Below, one piece after another: positions 44,801-54,872 of a stretch of 64,000 bases of DNA (positions within the stretch are counted from its first letter, which is position 1; each line of letters begins with the position of its first letter). The DNA comes from Nannobrachium achirus (lineage: Eukaryota > Chordata > Actinopteri > Myctophiformes > Myctophidae): NCBI GenBank assembly GCA_963921795.1, contig OY997643.1, positions 14,731,543 to 14,795,542 on the forward strand. The letters run 5' to 3'. The notes below the pieces were generated by a model. The model was not told the origin of the DNA and did no database searches. It saw only the letters and a program-made list of their open reading frames with translations. The translations under genes and the position numbers were made by a program.

Positions 44801-46619
44801 GTCCTTCACATGAAAAAGTTTGAGAACCACTGACATAGTAGTCTCTCAAGAACAGACTAACTGAGCTCCATTTAAGTGAAAAGGACCTTTTCTTTGACAA
44901 TGGCTAGCCAGATTGCTGACATAGAAACATAGGTTTTTCAAAAAGGATTCAAAAGACACTTATAGAATCGGGTTAACCACTTGAACCCCCAGAATCTCTG
45001 TTCTGGGGGGAAGCCGAGCTTATAGATCTGCTATTTTTGCAGAATCGAGTTGTGTAGAGTGAAGTGAAATCATACCAAATGCACTCTTCAGCAGGTAATT
45101 TTTATCAAGTATAGAGGGTTTAAGTGGTACGTAATTTGCAGCTCAACAAAAGATAATTCATCCCAGTGTGAGACGGAGGACAATTTCACGCTAAATTTAA
45201 ATCCCCGCAATGCGATTATTGTGAGGGGTGTTTTATCGCGATAAACGGTAACAGCGATTATCGTCCCATCCCTGATTCAAAGGTCTCCAGCGTTTACCCT
45301 TCCTCGGGGGTCCCGGGTGAGCTGCACCACTTGGTGAAGCTCTTGAGGAGGACGTTGATACGTCGGTCGTCTCCAGCTCCATCGCCGTCGATAAGGAGAC
45401 GCTTTCTGATCACTTCGTCTAGACGACACAAGGAGGAGAACAGTGAGTGAATAACTTGAAGGGAAGGGTGGGCACCTATGCATGTAGCCGCGCATTGCAA
45501 CACTAGATTTAGATAAACTCACCAATATTGCAGCCTTACGGAACGCTTGAATTATCGTCTTTCTATCTGCAAAGTGTTTGTTTCATAAAAATCCACCATA
45601 GACATGTTATGAGCTACTTTCTGTCAAGAACTCCGAGCAGATATAGTTTTTTTTCCTAAGTGTTGAACTTTGGAAGCGCTCATCTTCAGTAACACAACAT
45701 CCCGCTGTCTCCTGTATTATGTGACATTTAGAACCAGGTGGTACACTGTGACAAACTCAAACACTTAGTGTTTTGATACATGCATAATTTCTTGACAGAA
45801 AGTAGCTCATAACATACGGTGGGGTTTTTAAGAAACAAACACTTTGCAGATAGAAAGAGGATACTTTGAGCTTTCCATACAGCCGTAATATTGGTGAGTT
45901 TGACGTTGTTTAATACAATCAGATAGCAAAAACAAAAACTGTTTTGATGCATCGGCTGCCTATGGGAGGTATTGCAAGTTTGCAACCCTAGATTCAACAG
46001 ATTAAAATAAAATCTAGTGTTGCAAATAATGTGTGGCTAAAGTAACAAAACGATGGACATAAAATATAGGCAAGCAAGAAGGTACAGATACAGGAAGAGT
46101 GGGCCCCTCAATGTTAAACTGGCTACTAACTTCTTCCTGGATAAAGATACATCATTTGGAAAATGTCCTGAAGTCATGTAAAGTAAGCATGATTTGAACA
46201 AGCACAGTACACAATTATCAGTCCTAAATTTACCCTTCAACTTCTTAGGTTTATGGAGATAACGACTGGCTAGCCATAGGTTTTGCAGCAGAAATATTAC
46301 ACTTATAGACACCTTTCCAAATTCTAACTTCCTAACCCTATTATTGTTAGTTAACATTGTTTTTTATAAAATAGCCAATTTAACATTGAGGCGTCTAATG
46401 TCCAGGTGCCCACTCTACTACTACTACCCCTGCGAGGCTAACGTTAGCCACCTAGCATGGTCACTTCAGCTAAACATAAAACATAATAAGGTTTCTCTGC
46501 TTCGTTTCTCTTCACCAGTGTGATCGACATTACACTCGTCACTGTTCTCTACAGACAGTAAAGGACTTAAACTGATGATAAATGCACCATAACGGCTCAC
46601 CGTCTGTTACAGCTCCCAT
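35801..46619 (-). CDS. thoc7: THO complex subunit 7, complete, eight coding exons
   Basis: THOC7 is a small coiled-coil subunit of the THO core of TREX, which couples transcription and splicing to nuclear mRNA export. Exons in gene order: 46619-46601, 45418-45298, 43038-42911, 42725-42639, 41103-41046, 40934-40868, 40760-40688, 35862-35801. They sum to 615 bases, that is 204 aa plus stop, the same length as human THOC7. The protein starts MGAVTDDEVIRKRLLIDGDG and contains QYQRMLGTLAQCEFSMGKTL, YDMNLREMENYEKIY, AKRIRKNRQEYDALAKVIQ, ETLKQLEALDKELQQLSNM, LELRKKQFHVLLSTIQELQQ, and a short acidic tail ending SMENGE. Every splice phase joins cleanly. The tail is shorter and more acidic than in mammals. 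It lies 3.2 kb upstream of the cand2 start, same strand. Confidence 0.96.
36050..36385. mobile_element. miniature element with hairpin
   Basis: TGACGTAATCGTCTAATCGC at the left and ATGATCGTGACAGCCCTATG at the right, with the hairpin GCCGATCTACAAGCTC...TCGGCTATTT at 36126-36190. Same layout as 29040-29385. Confidence 0.55.
36460..36880 (+). mobile_element. LINE reverse-transcriptase 3' fragment, decayed
   Basis: Two overlapping frames read NKLQTFVIKCLRHILIIGW, REEKWGWIGHTI and, in another frame, SNPQGKAKEGRSKQTWRRS, the carboxy-terminal block of an RTE-like LINE ORF2. The frame shift between the parts shows it is dead. Confidence 0.7.
37141..37450. mobile_element. palindromic miniature transposon with TTAA duplication
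   Basis: Ends AGGAGCTAGTCAACTTTTTC and the complement of GAAAAAGTTGACTATAGCTCCT region, flanked by TTAA at 37137-37140 and 37451-37454. The arms pair over most of the element (AAACAAAGTGTCGG near the centre). Confidence 0.85.
38040..38841. mobile_element. foldback-type element with GGTTCACACT ends, carrying a nested element
   Basis: GGTTCACACTAGCTG and GCTGCCAGTGTGAACC are inverted ends. Within it, 38321-38612 has its own inverted ends CAGTTAGTTTG plus CAGTTAGATTG subterminal repeats and is probably a later insertion. Confidence 0.65.
38842..40687. other. thoc7 intron 7, unassigned part
   Basis: AT-rich unique-looking sequence; no exon, element terminus or array that I can support. Confidence 0.4.
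40688..40760 (-). CDS. thoc7: thoc7 exon 7
   Basis: Encodes LELRKKQFHVLLSTIQELQQ then TLVE. Acceptor CCATTCAG; donor GTGAGT at 40687. Confidence 0.95.
40868..40934 (-). CDS. thoc7: thoc7 exon 6
   Basis: Encodes QLEALDKELQQLSNMKENVD then AK, a heptad-like coiled coil. Acceptor CCCCACAG; donor GTACGG at 40867. Confidence 0.95.
40978..41003. repeat. poly-A run
   Basis: About 24 A bases in a thoc7 intron. Confidence 0.9.
41046..41103 (-). CDS. thoc7: thoc7 exon 5
   Basis: Encodes EYDALAKVIQQHPDRHETL. Acceptor TTTTCCAG; donor GTGAGT at 41045. Confidence 0.94.
41320..41450. repeat. two hairpin-module copies side by side
   Basis: AATAGCAGATCTGCAAGCTC with GAGCTTGAAGATCTGCTAA (41320-41386), then the half copy CAGCTGTGAGCTTGTATATC (41406-41440). 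Confidence 0.75.
41466..42004. mobile_element. fish tRNA-like SINE interrupted by a palindromic miniature element
   Basis: Head GGGGCAGCAGTGGCTCAGGA GGTAGAGTGG looks tRNA-derived (A-box) and the tail TAAAGCGGTTTGGAGAAACG CGCTATATAAATGCA is shared with 3084-3225. The middle (41564-41868) is an AGCCCTTATCAGAG...CTATGATAGGGGCT element related to 24681-24838. Confidence 0.8.
42130..42545 (+). mobile_element. LINE 3' end fragment
   Basis: GCTGTGCTGCAACACCACAA followed by a TTCTGATTCTGATT tail is the usual 3' end of a common fish non-LTR retrotransposon. The preceding sequence looks like decayed ORF end. Confidence 0.55.
42639..42725 (-). CDS. thoc7: thoc7 exon 4
   Basis: Encodes ENITSAHDKISECKKEIQRA then KRIRKNRQ. 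Acceptor GCGCTGTAG; donor GTGAGA at 42638. Confidence 0.95.
42911..43038 (-). CDS. thoc7: thoc7 exon 3
   Basis: Encodes FTQYQRMLGTLAQCEFSMGK, TLMVYDMNLREMENYEKIYT and NI. Acceptor TGTGCAG; donor GTGGGT at 42910. Confidence 0.96.
43039..44159. other. thoc7 intron 2, unassigned part
   Basis: No element termini, arrays or exons recognised here. Confidence 0.4.
44222..44355. repeat. interspersed repeat copy with hairpin
   Basis: Same layout as 7110-7245: CCACCTGTTTCCGCGAG, GCAGACATACAAGCTCACGT, GTTGTGAGCTTGTAGATC, GGCTGCGGCGCCGGA. Confidence 0.6.
44460..45275. mobile_element. GGGATGGGACGAT-type element with a hAT-like fragment inside
   Basis: Ends CAGGGATGGGACGATATG and GATTATCGTCCCATCCCTG. 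Inside are a hairpin (44574-44648, GC-rich variant) and a hAT-like right end AAGTTTGAGAACCACTG at 44816-44832. It lies 22 bases from thoc7 exon 2. Confidence 0.7.
45298..45418 (-). CDS. thoc7: thoc7 exon 2
   Basis: Encodes DEVIRKRLLIDGDGAGDDRR, INVLLKSFTKWCSSPGTPEE. Acceptor TCGTCTAG; donor GTAAAC at 45297. Confidence 0.96.
45496..46025. mobile_element. foldback element in thoc7 intron 1
   Basis: CTATCTGCAAAGTGTTTGTT and its complement (45563/45860), ATGAGCTACTTTCTGTCAAG and its complement, and CACTAGATTTAGAT with ATCTAGTGTTGCAA at the outer ends. Arms ~140-200 bp. Confidence 0.7.
46075..46425. mobile_element. inverted-repeat miniature element in thoc7 intron 1
   Basis: AAGAGTGGGCCCCTCAATGTTAAA at the left pairs with TTTAACATTGAGG and GTGCCCACTCT at the right. 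A related copy is at 62095-62350 (GGAAGAGTGGGCACATAC, CCCTTCAACTTCTTG). Confidence 0.65.
46601..46619 (-). CDS. thoc7: thoc7 exon 1 (coding part)
   Basis: Nineteen coding bases for MGAVTD. The ATG lies at 46619-46617; donor GTGAGC at 46600. The identity of these six residues with the family fixes the start. Confidence 0.93.
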
Positions 46620-46881
46620 GTTTTGTTGTCTGCAAAGTGAACAATAAACTTTATTGAAACAACAGGAAGGAAGTTCTTACTCTTCTTCTTTGGTGTTAGG
46701 TTGGTAAAACAGCTATTCACCACATTACCGCCGCCAACTGGACTGGAGTGTGATAACGGAGATGACATAAATGAATGAAATGATGAAATAAAACCAAACA
46801 AAACAACTATTCTGTGTTAATTAATTCCATAAACGTAATAATAAACAACAGGGAGTGGGCATGGCGGCACCTCCTCCATCT

Positions 46882-47140
46882 CAGTGGTTCTCAACATTTT
46901 CAGGCCACGACCCCCAAAATAATCACATTTTAACTGGGGACCCCCCCACCCTGACGACTACTAGACGAGCACTAAGAGTTGGGGCATTACATAATACTGT
47001 ACTATTGTGAAAATAGCAGATCTACATGCTCACAACGCCTCATGTTGCGAGGCATTGTGAGCATGTACTGCTATTTTCACAATTTCTTACTCTAATATTT
47101 GACAATTTGTCCATTCTTTAATTTGTCATTTTAGTGTCTC
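46882..47140. mobile_element. hAT-type miniature element
   Basis: Left end CAGTGGTTCTCAACATTTTC with GGGGACCCCCCC and a hairpin of the CATGCTCACAACGCC type (47003-47085). The right terminus is missing; another left end CAGTGGTTCTCAAAC starts at 47146. Confidence 0.65.
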
Positions 47141-47244
47141 AGTGGTTCTCAAACTTGGGCCTGGAGACAGTGCTTGAGGGGGGTTGAGCTAAATAGTATC
47201 CATAATCAGTTCAATGACCACTTTAACCCCTATATACACATAGT

Positions 47245-47500
47245 GAGAGTGTTTTCTGCTGGTGCGTTCGGAAATGTGCACCGGGTGTGTGCTCAGTGTA
47301 GTGAGTGCCTAAACCCAACCCTAATCCTAACCCTAACCTCAGTAAAACTATGCCTAAACTCAACCCTAACCCTAACCTTAACCTCAGTAAAACTATGCCT
47401 AAACCTAACCCTAACCCCTAACCCTAACCACACCCGGTGCGCATTTCCGAACGCACCCTTTGATACACTCGGACTGAAACACCAGCAGAAAACACTCTCC
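47245..47500. mobile_element. foldback element holding telomere-like repeats
   Basis: GGTGCGTTCGGAAATGTGCA CCGGGTGTG at the left pairs with CACCCGGTGCGCATTTCCGA ACGCACC at the right; GTGTTTTCTGCTGG pairs with CCAGCAGAAAACAC outside. The centre has irregular CCCTAA repeats and two copies of CAGTAAAACTATGCCTAAAC. Confidence 0.8.
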
Positions 47501-47822
47501 CATACACATACAAGCTCACAGACAAAGCTCACAATGAGTGTTAAAAAAATAGTCTTCAAGCACTAATTTTGCATCTTGTAGAACATAGATAGACATAGCA
47601 CGTCAGAGAGCAATCTTTGCTGGTCACTGCTACCACTCCAAGGATCAAGTAATATCAGTTATCCTGCTATGGCGGCTCCCCCAATCGTTCAGAGGAAACA
47701 AGGCCTCATACATATCCTGACACCATCTCCAGGGACACAGGACTTGCATTCCAAGAACTGGGAGCAGTAATGGCCAACAGGACCCGATGGAAAGACGTGG
47801 CATCTAGGATCTCGACGACAGT

Positions 47823-47825
47823 CGA

Positions 47826-47856
<31 letters not shown>
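47823..47856. repeat. (GAT)n microsatellite
   Basis: About ten GAT units. Confidence 0.9.
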
Positions 47857-47891
47857 GAGTTATAAAAGAAAGTGTATAACCAGTATAGAAC

Positions 47892-47892
<1 letters not shown>

Positions 47893-47952
<60 letters not shown>

Positions 47953-48470
47953 GTATTATTAGAAGTTTTGCATATAAGGTACAGTTTCATGACAGTACAG
48001 TTTACTGATACAAGGTCAACTAAAAGGAAACTCAGGTAAGACAGGCTTATCATATTCGTATTTCCATTGAGATCCTTTAAGAACACAGCAGTAGATATTT
48101 ATCAGAAAAGTACAACAAAATATCAGAAAAACAAAACAGTGCAAAATAAAACAATATTTACAATAGGAGGGTCAGGTCAGAGGGAGGGTAAGGTTAGGCT
48201 ATAGGTTTATTGTTACAGTTGTGACCGCCTGCCGCCTTCAAGTGGTTTTTCAGGGCGGTTTTAGTGGTATAGCAGGAGAACGAATTTGACCCTTTGTTTG
48301 AGCTGAATCTGGGTTGAACATGATCTGTGGCGCTGCCTCTGGTGTTGAAATTGTGGACATCCATTGTGGGGAGGGAGTCGGGGAGATAGGTGGGTTATTG
48401 CTCTAATGATCCTTATAACAATGTCCTGACAATCAAAATATGTCAGACATGAATGGCACACTGACACTGA
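47893..48470 (-). mobile_element. LINE 3' end fragment with (AATC)n tail
   Basis: On the minus strand a decayed coding stretch (HNFNTRGSATDHVQPRFSS) resembles the NTR block near the end of LINE ORF2 and is followed by 3' UTR and an AATC tail of 13 units. Confidence 0.55.
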
Positions 48471-48477
48471 TCTAGAA

Positions 48478-49293
48478 CAGCACTATTCAACCTGTGGCCC
48501 GTGGGCCACATGCAGCCCCTGCAGCATGTCTATGCGGCCCGTCATGGTCATACCAATCAAATATATTTAGTCTATTTTCAGTGTGGACAAATAATTTCTG
48601 ATGTCAGATTTCAGTTTCTCTGAAAGATCACTTGAAAACTATTTTGTCTTGTTTTATACAAGTCGTTTTTGCTATTTTGTTTGTTCCAAAACAAGAAACA
48701 TCATCATTTCATCAATAATCATTCTATGATAATATTTTTGTTCAACGGGGTTTGGCCTTATAGATGGATATGTGTCTGTTTTCTCAGTTTTTATACTAGT
48801 CATGTAGTGTGTTAGAAATCATCGTTTTGTCTAAAGGGCCATTTATAGTTACGTATGGTTGATTTTGTGTATACGTTTTGGGTGAGAGATTATGTACAGT
48901 AAATCCGTCAACATGCATAGTTCCTCCTCTACGTTAAGTCCGTGCCGACCGCTCTCCGTTGGGCCGCACGCCACATTGCGCCTCGCAGCACAGAACAGAA
49001 TAGCTATAAGCGAAGCATTTAGCCAAAATATGTAGAACCACAAAATTTCTTGACCCTGGTTCTGCTGCCTGTCTGTCGGCAAAGTTGCATCGCGGATTCG
49101 CGGTAAATGTAAAACTCCGCAAGGGTACAGATTTAACCACATATGGATCCGGACCCGCTCCATAACACACCCGCTCATATAATTCCCAAGTATATGATGA
49201 GCCACTGAGCTAATTAATCAGCTCTTCTTGAGTGCCTCGTCTTGCTGACAGCTGTTGGAGGATAGATGGTGTGTGTGTGACTGTGAGAGTGAG

Positions 49294-49333
<40 letters not shown>

Positions 49334-49812
49334 CGTGTGGGTGAGGAGTCAACAGTCAAGCGTCCTCTTCACGTGGTTGCGCTTGCGACGTTCCTTTTCC
49401 CCCGTTTCTTGATACAATATATTTCTCATTGGGATCAGTTTGAGAACCGCTGTCATAGAGCAGAGTTAAAGTAATTTTTATCACTGCTGCGCCTATGTTT
49501 GACGGTGGCCGTGGGTACTTCTTGCTACGGATACATCTTGTACGTTGAGTCCGTCCAGTTGGGTGCTGTACGCAAGGGTCCGTATACGGAGCTAAATCAT
49601 CCGGAGTATTACGTACTGCATGGGAGTCAAACCGGACCAAATGGAGGAAAGTTCTCTCACCCTCCGTTGCTTGTGTATTCCTGCGGTCCTTATGTACTAC
49701 TATGCATGGTACTTAAATGTCCAAAATAGGATCGTCATTTTTAGCTTGTGGCCCTTGGCCTTTTTGTATTTTGCTGAGTGGCCCCTGAGCCATCATATGT
49801 TGAGTAGCCTTG
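48478..49812. mobile_element. 1.3-kb hAT-type element with perfect 8-bp duplication
   Basis: Ends CAGCACTATTCAACCTGTGG and ATGTTGAGTAGCCTTG are inverted, flanked on both sides by ATCTAGAA (48470-48477, 49813-49820). TGTGGCCCGTGGGCC and GTGGCCCTTGGCC are subterminal. No transposase recognised. It contains a GT/GCGC microsatellite at 49303-49336. Confidence 0.88.
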
Positions 49813-50857
49813 ATCTAGAAACTAAACACATGGCGCTTGATTTCAAAAAGGTTGCTGATGCTGACCCCTGTTGTAAGTTGTACACCAGGCCCATTGCAAG
49901 ATGCTGTAGCATACTCCAGGGGTCTTCAACAGGGGGTCCAGGACCCCTTGGTGTCCTCAAAGCTACTACAGGGGGTCCTCCAAATCTTCCAATCCTATTT
50001 ATATTAACAACTTGAACTAGAGTGTCCTGAGAACTATAGCCAAAAATAGCCGATCTACAAGCTCACAACGCCTCGAGGCATTGTCTGCGCAAGGCGTTGT
50101 GAGCTATTTTTGGCAAAGGGGTTTGGTGTATGGGAAAAAGAGCAGACTAAGTACAGAGTAAAAGGTCAAGTTTGTTAAGTATTGACGGTTCAAGGACATG
50201 AATCCAAAATACACTGATGATTGTGCTGTCAAACGATGAAACTATATGAAATCTATGAACAGGTTGTGTGGGGGTCCTTGCTTCATCTCAATCTCTCAAC
50301 TAAGGGGTCCTCCTTGGCCTGAAAACGTTGAAGACCACTGATCTAGAAACTAAAAACATGGCACTTGATTTCAAAAAAGGTTGCCGACCCCTATTGTTGT
50401 TGTACACCAACAGGCCCATTGCAAGATGCTGTACTCTGTCATCTACTCCAAGGGTCTTCAACAGGGGGTCCGGGACCCCTAGGGGCTCCTCAGAGTTACT
50501 ACCGAGGGTCCTCCAAATCTTTGTCTCCTCTTCCACTTGAACTCTAGTGTCCATATTCTGAGAACTTTGGCCAATTTGGATTTGTAGATTGGCTATTTTC
50601 GGCAAAGAGGTTTGGTGTAGAGGGGAAAAAGAGCAGACTTTAAATACAGAGTAAAAGGTCAAGTATTGACGGCTCAAGAGGTTAAATATCTGAAAACACA
50701 AACTGACATGAATTCAAAATACACAGATGATCGTGCGGTCAAACAATGAAACGATGGAATCTATGAACAGGTTGTGGGGGTCCCTGCTTCATCTCTCTCT
50801 CAGCTAAGGGGTCCTTGACTCCTTGGCCTGAAAACGTTGAAGACCCCTGATCTACTC
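49813..50857. repeat. ~0.5-kb tandem duplication, each unit carrying a hAT element
   Basis: GATCTAGAAACTAAA, ATGGC(G/A)CTTGATTTCAAAAA, AGGCCCATTGCAAGATGCTG and the following hAT element occur at 49814-50337 and again at 50338-50857. Confidence 0.88.
50449..50849. mobile_element. hAT-type element with perfect 8-bp duplication
   Basis: Ends CAAGGGTCTTCAACAGGGGG and CGTTGAAGACCCCTG, flanked by ATCTACTC (50441-50448 and 50850-50857). The first duplicate (about 49916-50338) has lost its right flank through the tandem duplication. Confidence 0.88.
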
Positions 50858-50859
50858 TC

Positions 50860-51131
50860 TCTGAGCCACCTCCATTCAAAGCCCCTCCCCCGGGCAGTGA
50901 CGTATCCCCCCCCAGTCCCCCGGCATGCAGTGCGGTAAACAGACATGGCCGCTCCTGGTGAGAAGACCTCCACAGACAGTACAGTAGAGTCACCACCACC
51001 AGCAGCAAGCAGCGAGCAGCAGCAAGCAGCAGTGAACTGAAGCCAGCAGCCCAGCACTGCATCTGGAGCCTCCACGCTCTCCCACACACCCAGCGGACCA
51101 CCGCCGGACCACCGTCCTCCTCGTCCCCCCC
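50860..51131 (+). promoter_or_regulatory. GC-rich promoter-like patch and candidate first exon
   Basis: Contains GCCCCTCCCCCGGG (SP1-like), GTGACGTA (CRE-like), a CAG/CCA-rich stretch and a strong plus-strand donor, CCCCGGTAAGAG, at 51131/51132. An ATG at 50945 opens MAAPGEKTSTDSTVE but stops after 31 codons, so it would be a 5' UTR exon or a small upstream ORF. Head-to-head with thoc7 the mammalian neighbour is ATXN7, but nothing here proves that identity. Confidence 0.35.
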
Positions 51132-51525
51132 GGTAAGAGAGAGAAGAGAGCTTCATTTATGTTAAGATGACGACTCTTCATGACGTGTTGGTTCAGTTGG
51201 TTGGTTGCTGTGGTGGTGGTGGTGTTTTTTTAGCCAGCCCAGGAGGCTAGCAGCAGCTTCCCATAGAACTGGTGGGGATGCAAGCAGTTGCCTCGCAAAG
51301 ATGGCCGATCCGGTCTGGGTCTATGTGCCGGATACGGAAACGTTTCTTCGCATGGATGTGTGCGTGGTAAATGACCGGATACAGTAGGGCGGGCTCTAGA
51401 CCGGATCACAGCTGGTCGAGTCGCAATAGGAACCCAGGCTTCCCACGGGTGCTGCGGGAAGCCTTGTTGAAGCTTCCCATAGTAGCTGCTAACCCCCCCC
51501 CCCTTTAAACAAGACATGGCCGGAA

Positions 51526-51597
51526 AATAGCAGACATACAAGCTCACGAGCCGTCGCTTCCGTGACGGCTCGTGAGCTTGTATGTCTGCTATTTTTT
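51526..51597. repeat. hairpin module copy with perfect long arms
   Basis: AATAGCAGACATACAAGCTC ACGAGCCGTC and its exact complement GACGGCTCGTGAGC TTGTATGTCTGCTATT around GCTTCC. About 30 perfectly paired bases, the cleanest copy here. Confidence 0.92.
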
Positions 51598-53280
51598 TGG
51601 CGCGCGACGCCGTCCCACGGCGGAAGTATAGCTGTGGCTTTTAGCCCAAGCTAATTTAGCCACTCCTCTCCTTCCAAGTAAGTGACAGTCAACATTCTTT
51701 TTGGACACACTCTGGCAGGAACTTAGTTGTTTTATTTTAAATGAAACTCTTTGTTTCACATCTGTTGAATGCCTGTTCATCAGCAGCTTTGTGTTTTTAC
51801 GAGTGTCACGTTGTTTTATGTGTTGTTTTTTTGCTTCATGTTAGGGGCGTTGGGGGGAAAAAGGTTGCTGCTGCTGCATTGCTAGTCCACAAGACTGTGC
51901 TCTGGCTGGCTACTAGTCTGTCTGGCTTATTGCTGTTACTTTTGGTTGCTAATGCTGGCTATCTAGCCAAGCCAGCTAACCTAGCCAGCCTACTGTACCT
52001 GTCAAGTTCAGTGCATTTTGGTGCCAAAGTCTATATGATGCATCATGTGTGCTAGAACACACAGCACTCTTGCAGATTGCCTTTCCCCCAACCCCTAGAC
52101 TTTCATGGTGCATCAGTGCAATGCACGTTGGAATGAAAGGCAGGCAATGTAACTGGAGTATTTGCATACACTTATCAAGTTTGACACAGGTCTGTGGTTG
52201 TAGGCTGTGCTGTCAACAAACAGTTAGATTAGACCCCTTCATTTGACTTTTACATTCTGGCCATGTGTGTTGTCTTTACCCATTTGTATAAAGACTTTAA
52301 CTAGATATATTTTCATTATATTATAATGCATTATAGCCAAATGTTACTCTAACCTTGTGTTATGATGATACTGTGCTTTTAAAGTAGACAGCAAACTGAT
52401 TTCCCCCTTTGTCCTCCTTTTTAATGATGTATTTTAAAAGCTGTTATTTATATCTAGTGTGCGTCATTTAAGACCTTATTAATATGTCAATAACCTCAAC
52501 AGTAGCGCTATCTGCATTGCTGTGACATGAATTTGAATATTACACAGGTTGACTCCAGCACCTTCCAAGGCAGAATTGACAAGTTCACAAGGGTTCTCTG
52601 ATGCGTATTTTAAGGCTGTATATGTAGCTATTTTATGCAATGTAGACCTAATATTTACTCTGGTTGTCAAACAAGCTTGCGAGGACATGGGGTGAGATAT
52701 GTTATGCAAGTCAGTTAATTCTCTCAATAATAATTCATGTGGGGATAAAAAGGTAGAAAATGGCAGGTTCAATTATGTTGTCAAATTTGGAGGCAGCCTG
52801 TCCGAGCCACAAGAAAAAAAAAATCCTTTTTGGTATAATCTTAATCTACAAAAAATGTTTATTAAGATTAAGCATTAAAATAAAGTTGTCATTGTTAAAT
52901 ATGCACACTGATTAACCATGCAAATTCAAAGGTTGCTTGTGTGCTGCGCTTGGTGATATGATTTCCCCGGCTGGTTCTCTGAATACATGCCAGCTACAAT
53001 CACCAAAGAATGAAGATGAAAAGGCTAAATGATTTCACTGGTGTTGTTGCTGTCCCCCAGCTCCCAATCTGTGGAAGGGATTACTGAGCTGCGGGAGTGA
53101 GTGGTTAACCATGGATAGTGCTTATTGGATTGGATTAATGTGCAGCGGCGAGGACCTCCATAAGTAGCGAGCTGAGGTCCAAATCCTCCATGAGCGGACC
53201 CAGGGAAAGCCTAGTCTTAGGCAGACACACATCCTAAACACTTATTGACACTTGTGGAGAAGAACTACAAAAATTACAAC
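51598..53280. other. unassigned sequence right of the candidate promoter
   Basis: No exon with both a credible frame and splice sites, and no repeat termini, recognised. It would be intron if 50860-51131 is a first exon. Confidence 0.35.
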
Positions 53281-53295
53281 TGAAACTGATCTCCC

Positions 53296-53299
<4 letters not shown>

Positions 53300-53340
<41 letters not shown>
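53300..53340. repeat. (GT)n microsatellite
   Basis: About 19 GT units. Confidence 0.95.
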
Positions 53341-54377
53341 TGTGTCTCCAGATTCTTCTCACCAGCTTGTGTGGCAGCCAGCAATCACCCAAACTGATGA
53401 GGATCGGCTGATTGAGTCGAGACCGAGTTCCCTTTTTCACGTTTGTTTGACAAGGTATGGGCTTACAATAAACTGGGCTACTTCTATTCCCAGCCAGGCT
53501 TAATACCACACACCAGGGATAGTCAAATAGCTGAACCTGTGGGCCACATTACAAAAAGGGCCAGGGGCCAGTTGATAAAATGACAACAACATTAAGGACG
53601 CTCCGTAATTTCTTTCATTGGCGCTAGAGATGCACCGATCAGGTTTTTTGGGGCCGATACCGATCACCGATCAGCTGGAATCAATATCTGCCGATACCGA
53701 TATTACCGATTGATCAAAGCACCGATATTACCACCGATATTACCGATCGATCACAGCGTGAAATCCATAAATTCTTCTATTGTGTCACTGTCGGAGCATT
53801 TATATATTTAATGATTCCTCTTACACAACATTGACATTGTATATATTAATTCAATTCAACTTTATATTTTAAGGTCATGATTTGATTCGATTCTCAATAT
53901 GATATATTATCGTAAATCATTTTAGTCCTAGGAAAATTCCTCCTCAAGAAAAACAAAACAAAAAGGTTTTCTCATAAAGACAGTGGCAATATTGTCTATC
54001 CTTCATTATTTTCAAGGTTATTTGGCTATAATGGTTAATAGCAACAATAATAGGCCAAATAGGCCCTTAAGATTTTCTGTACACTATATACATATTTGGG
54101 GTCCTTGCTCTTGGCATGAAAATGTTTGAGAACCACTGTTCTTAAACAATATCAGACAACAACATTTCTGTTTGACTGACCTTCCCAGTTTTTTATTTTT
54201 ATAGACCTGTTTGCTGGAAAAAACAGGATATGGCAACACTTTTTATAGACCTGTTTGCTTGTTTCTGTCGCAGAAACTAAATGGCAACGCGTCATCCTCC
54301 TTACATCTAGTGCTAACGGTTAGCACCTGTGGAAATGACTGTTTTAAACTATATAAGGGAACTTCTCTCACGTCGCA

Positions 54378-54530
54378 GAGAGAGAGAGAGAGAGAGAGAG
54401 AGACGAGCGGAGCCTCGTTAACCCAAAGAGAGAGAGAGAGAGAGAGAGAGACACGAGCGGAGCCTCGTTAACCCAAAGAGAGAGAGAGAGAGAGACACGA
54501 GCGGAGCCTCGTTAACCCAACACAGCTGAA
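54378..54530. repeat. triplicated (GA)n plus GCGGAGCCTCGTTAACCC unit
   Basis: ACGAGCGGAGCCTCGTTAAC occurs at 54403, 54453 and 54496, separated by GA runs of falling length. Confidence 0.93.
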
Positions 54531-54757
54531 AACGCATTCATCTGATCACTCAAATCGTGGATTTTACTTTGAGAAGTCAACACCTACAAAGGTAGAAGTA
54601 GGCTACTATTCCAATGGTGTATCCAATATGTTTAAAACAAACAACTTTCATCTCACTCTGTCCCCCTTTCTTCGGTGCATGTCTGTGTGTGGTGTGGGAG
54701 GAGGGGGGGGATTAAGTGGCTCACAGACAGAAGTGAACATGGAGCCACACGCACGCA

Positions 54758-54872
<115 letters not shown>

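Noticed and set aside
47310-47430. Chromosome-fusion or true telomere
   Set aside because: Only a few irregular units, enclosed in an inverted-repeat element.
48849-49205. 118-codon minus-strand frame inside the hAT element as a transposase
   Set aside because: No hAT dimerisation or catalytic motif seen; composition is not protein-like.
50945-51040. MAAPGEKTSTDSTVE frame as a gene
   Set aside because: Stops after 31 codons and no splice donor precedes the stop in a usable way; treated only as part of a possible 5' UTR.
51302-51387. Small plus-strand frame MADPVWVYVPDTETFLRMDV
   Set aside because: It looks myosin-like at first sight but is 28 codons long, lies between inverted AGCAGCTTCCCATAG strings and has no exon partners; most likely chance.
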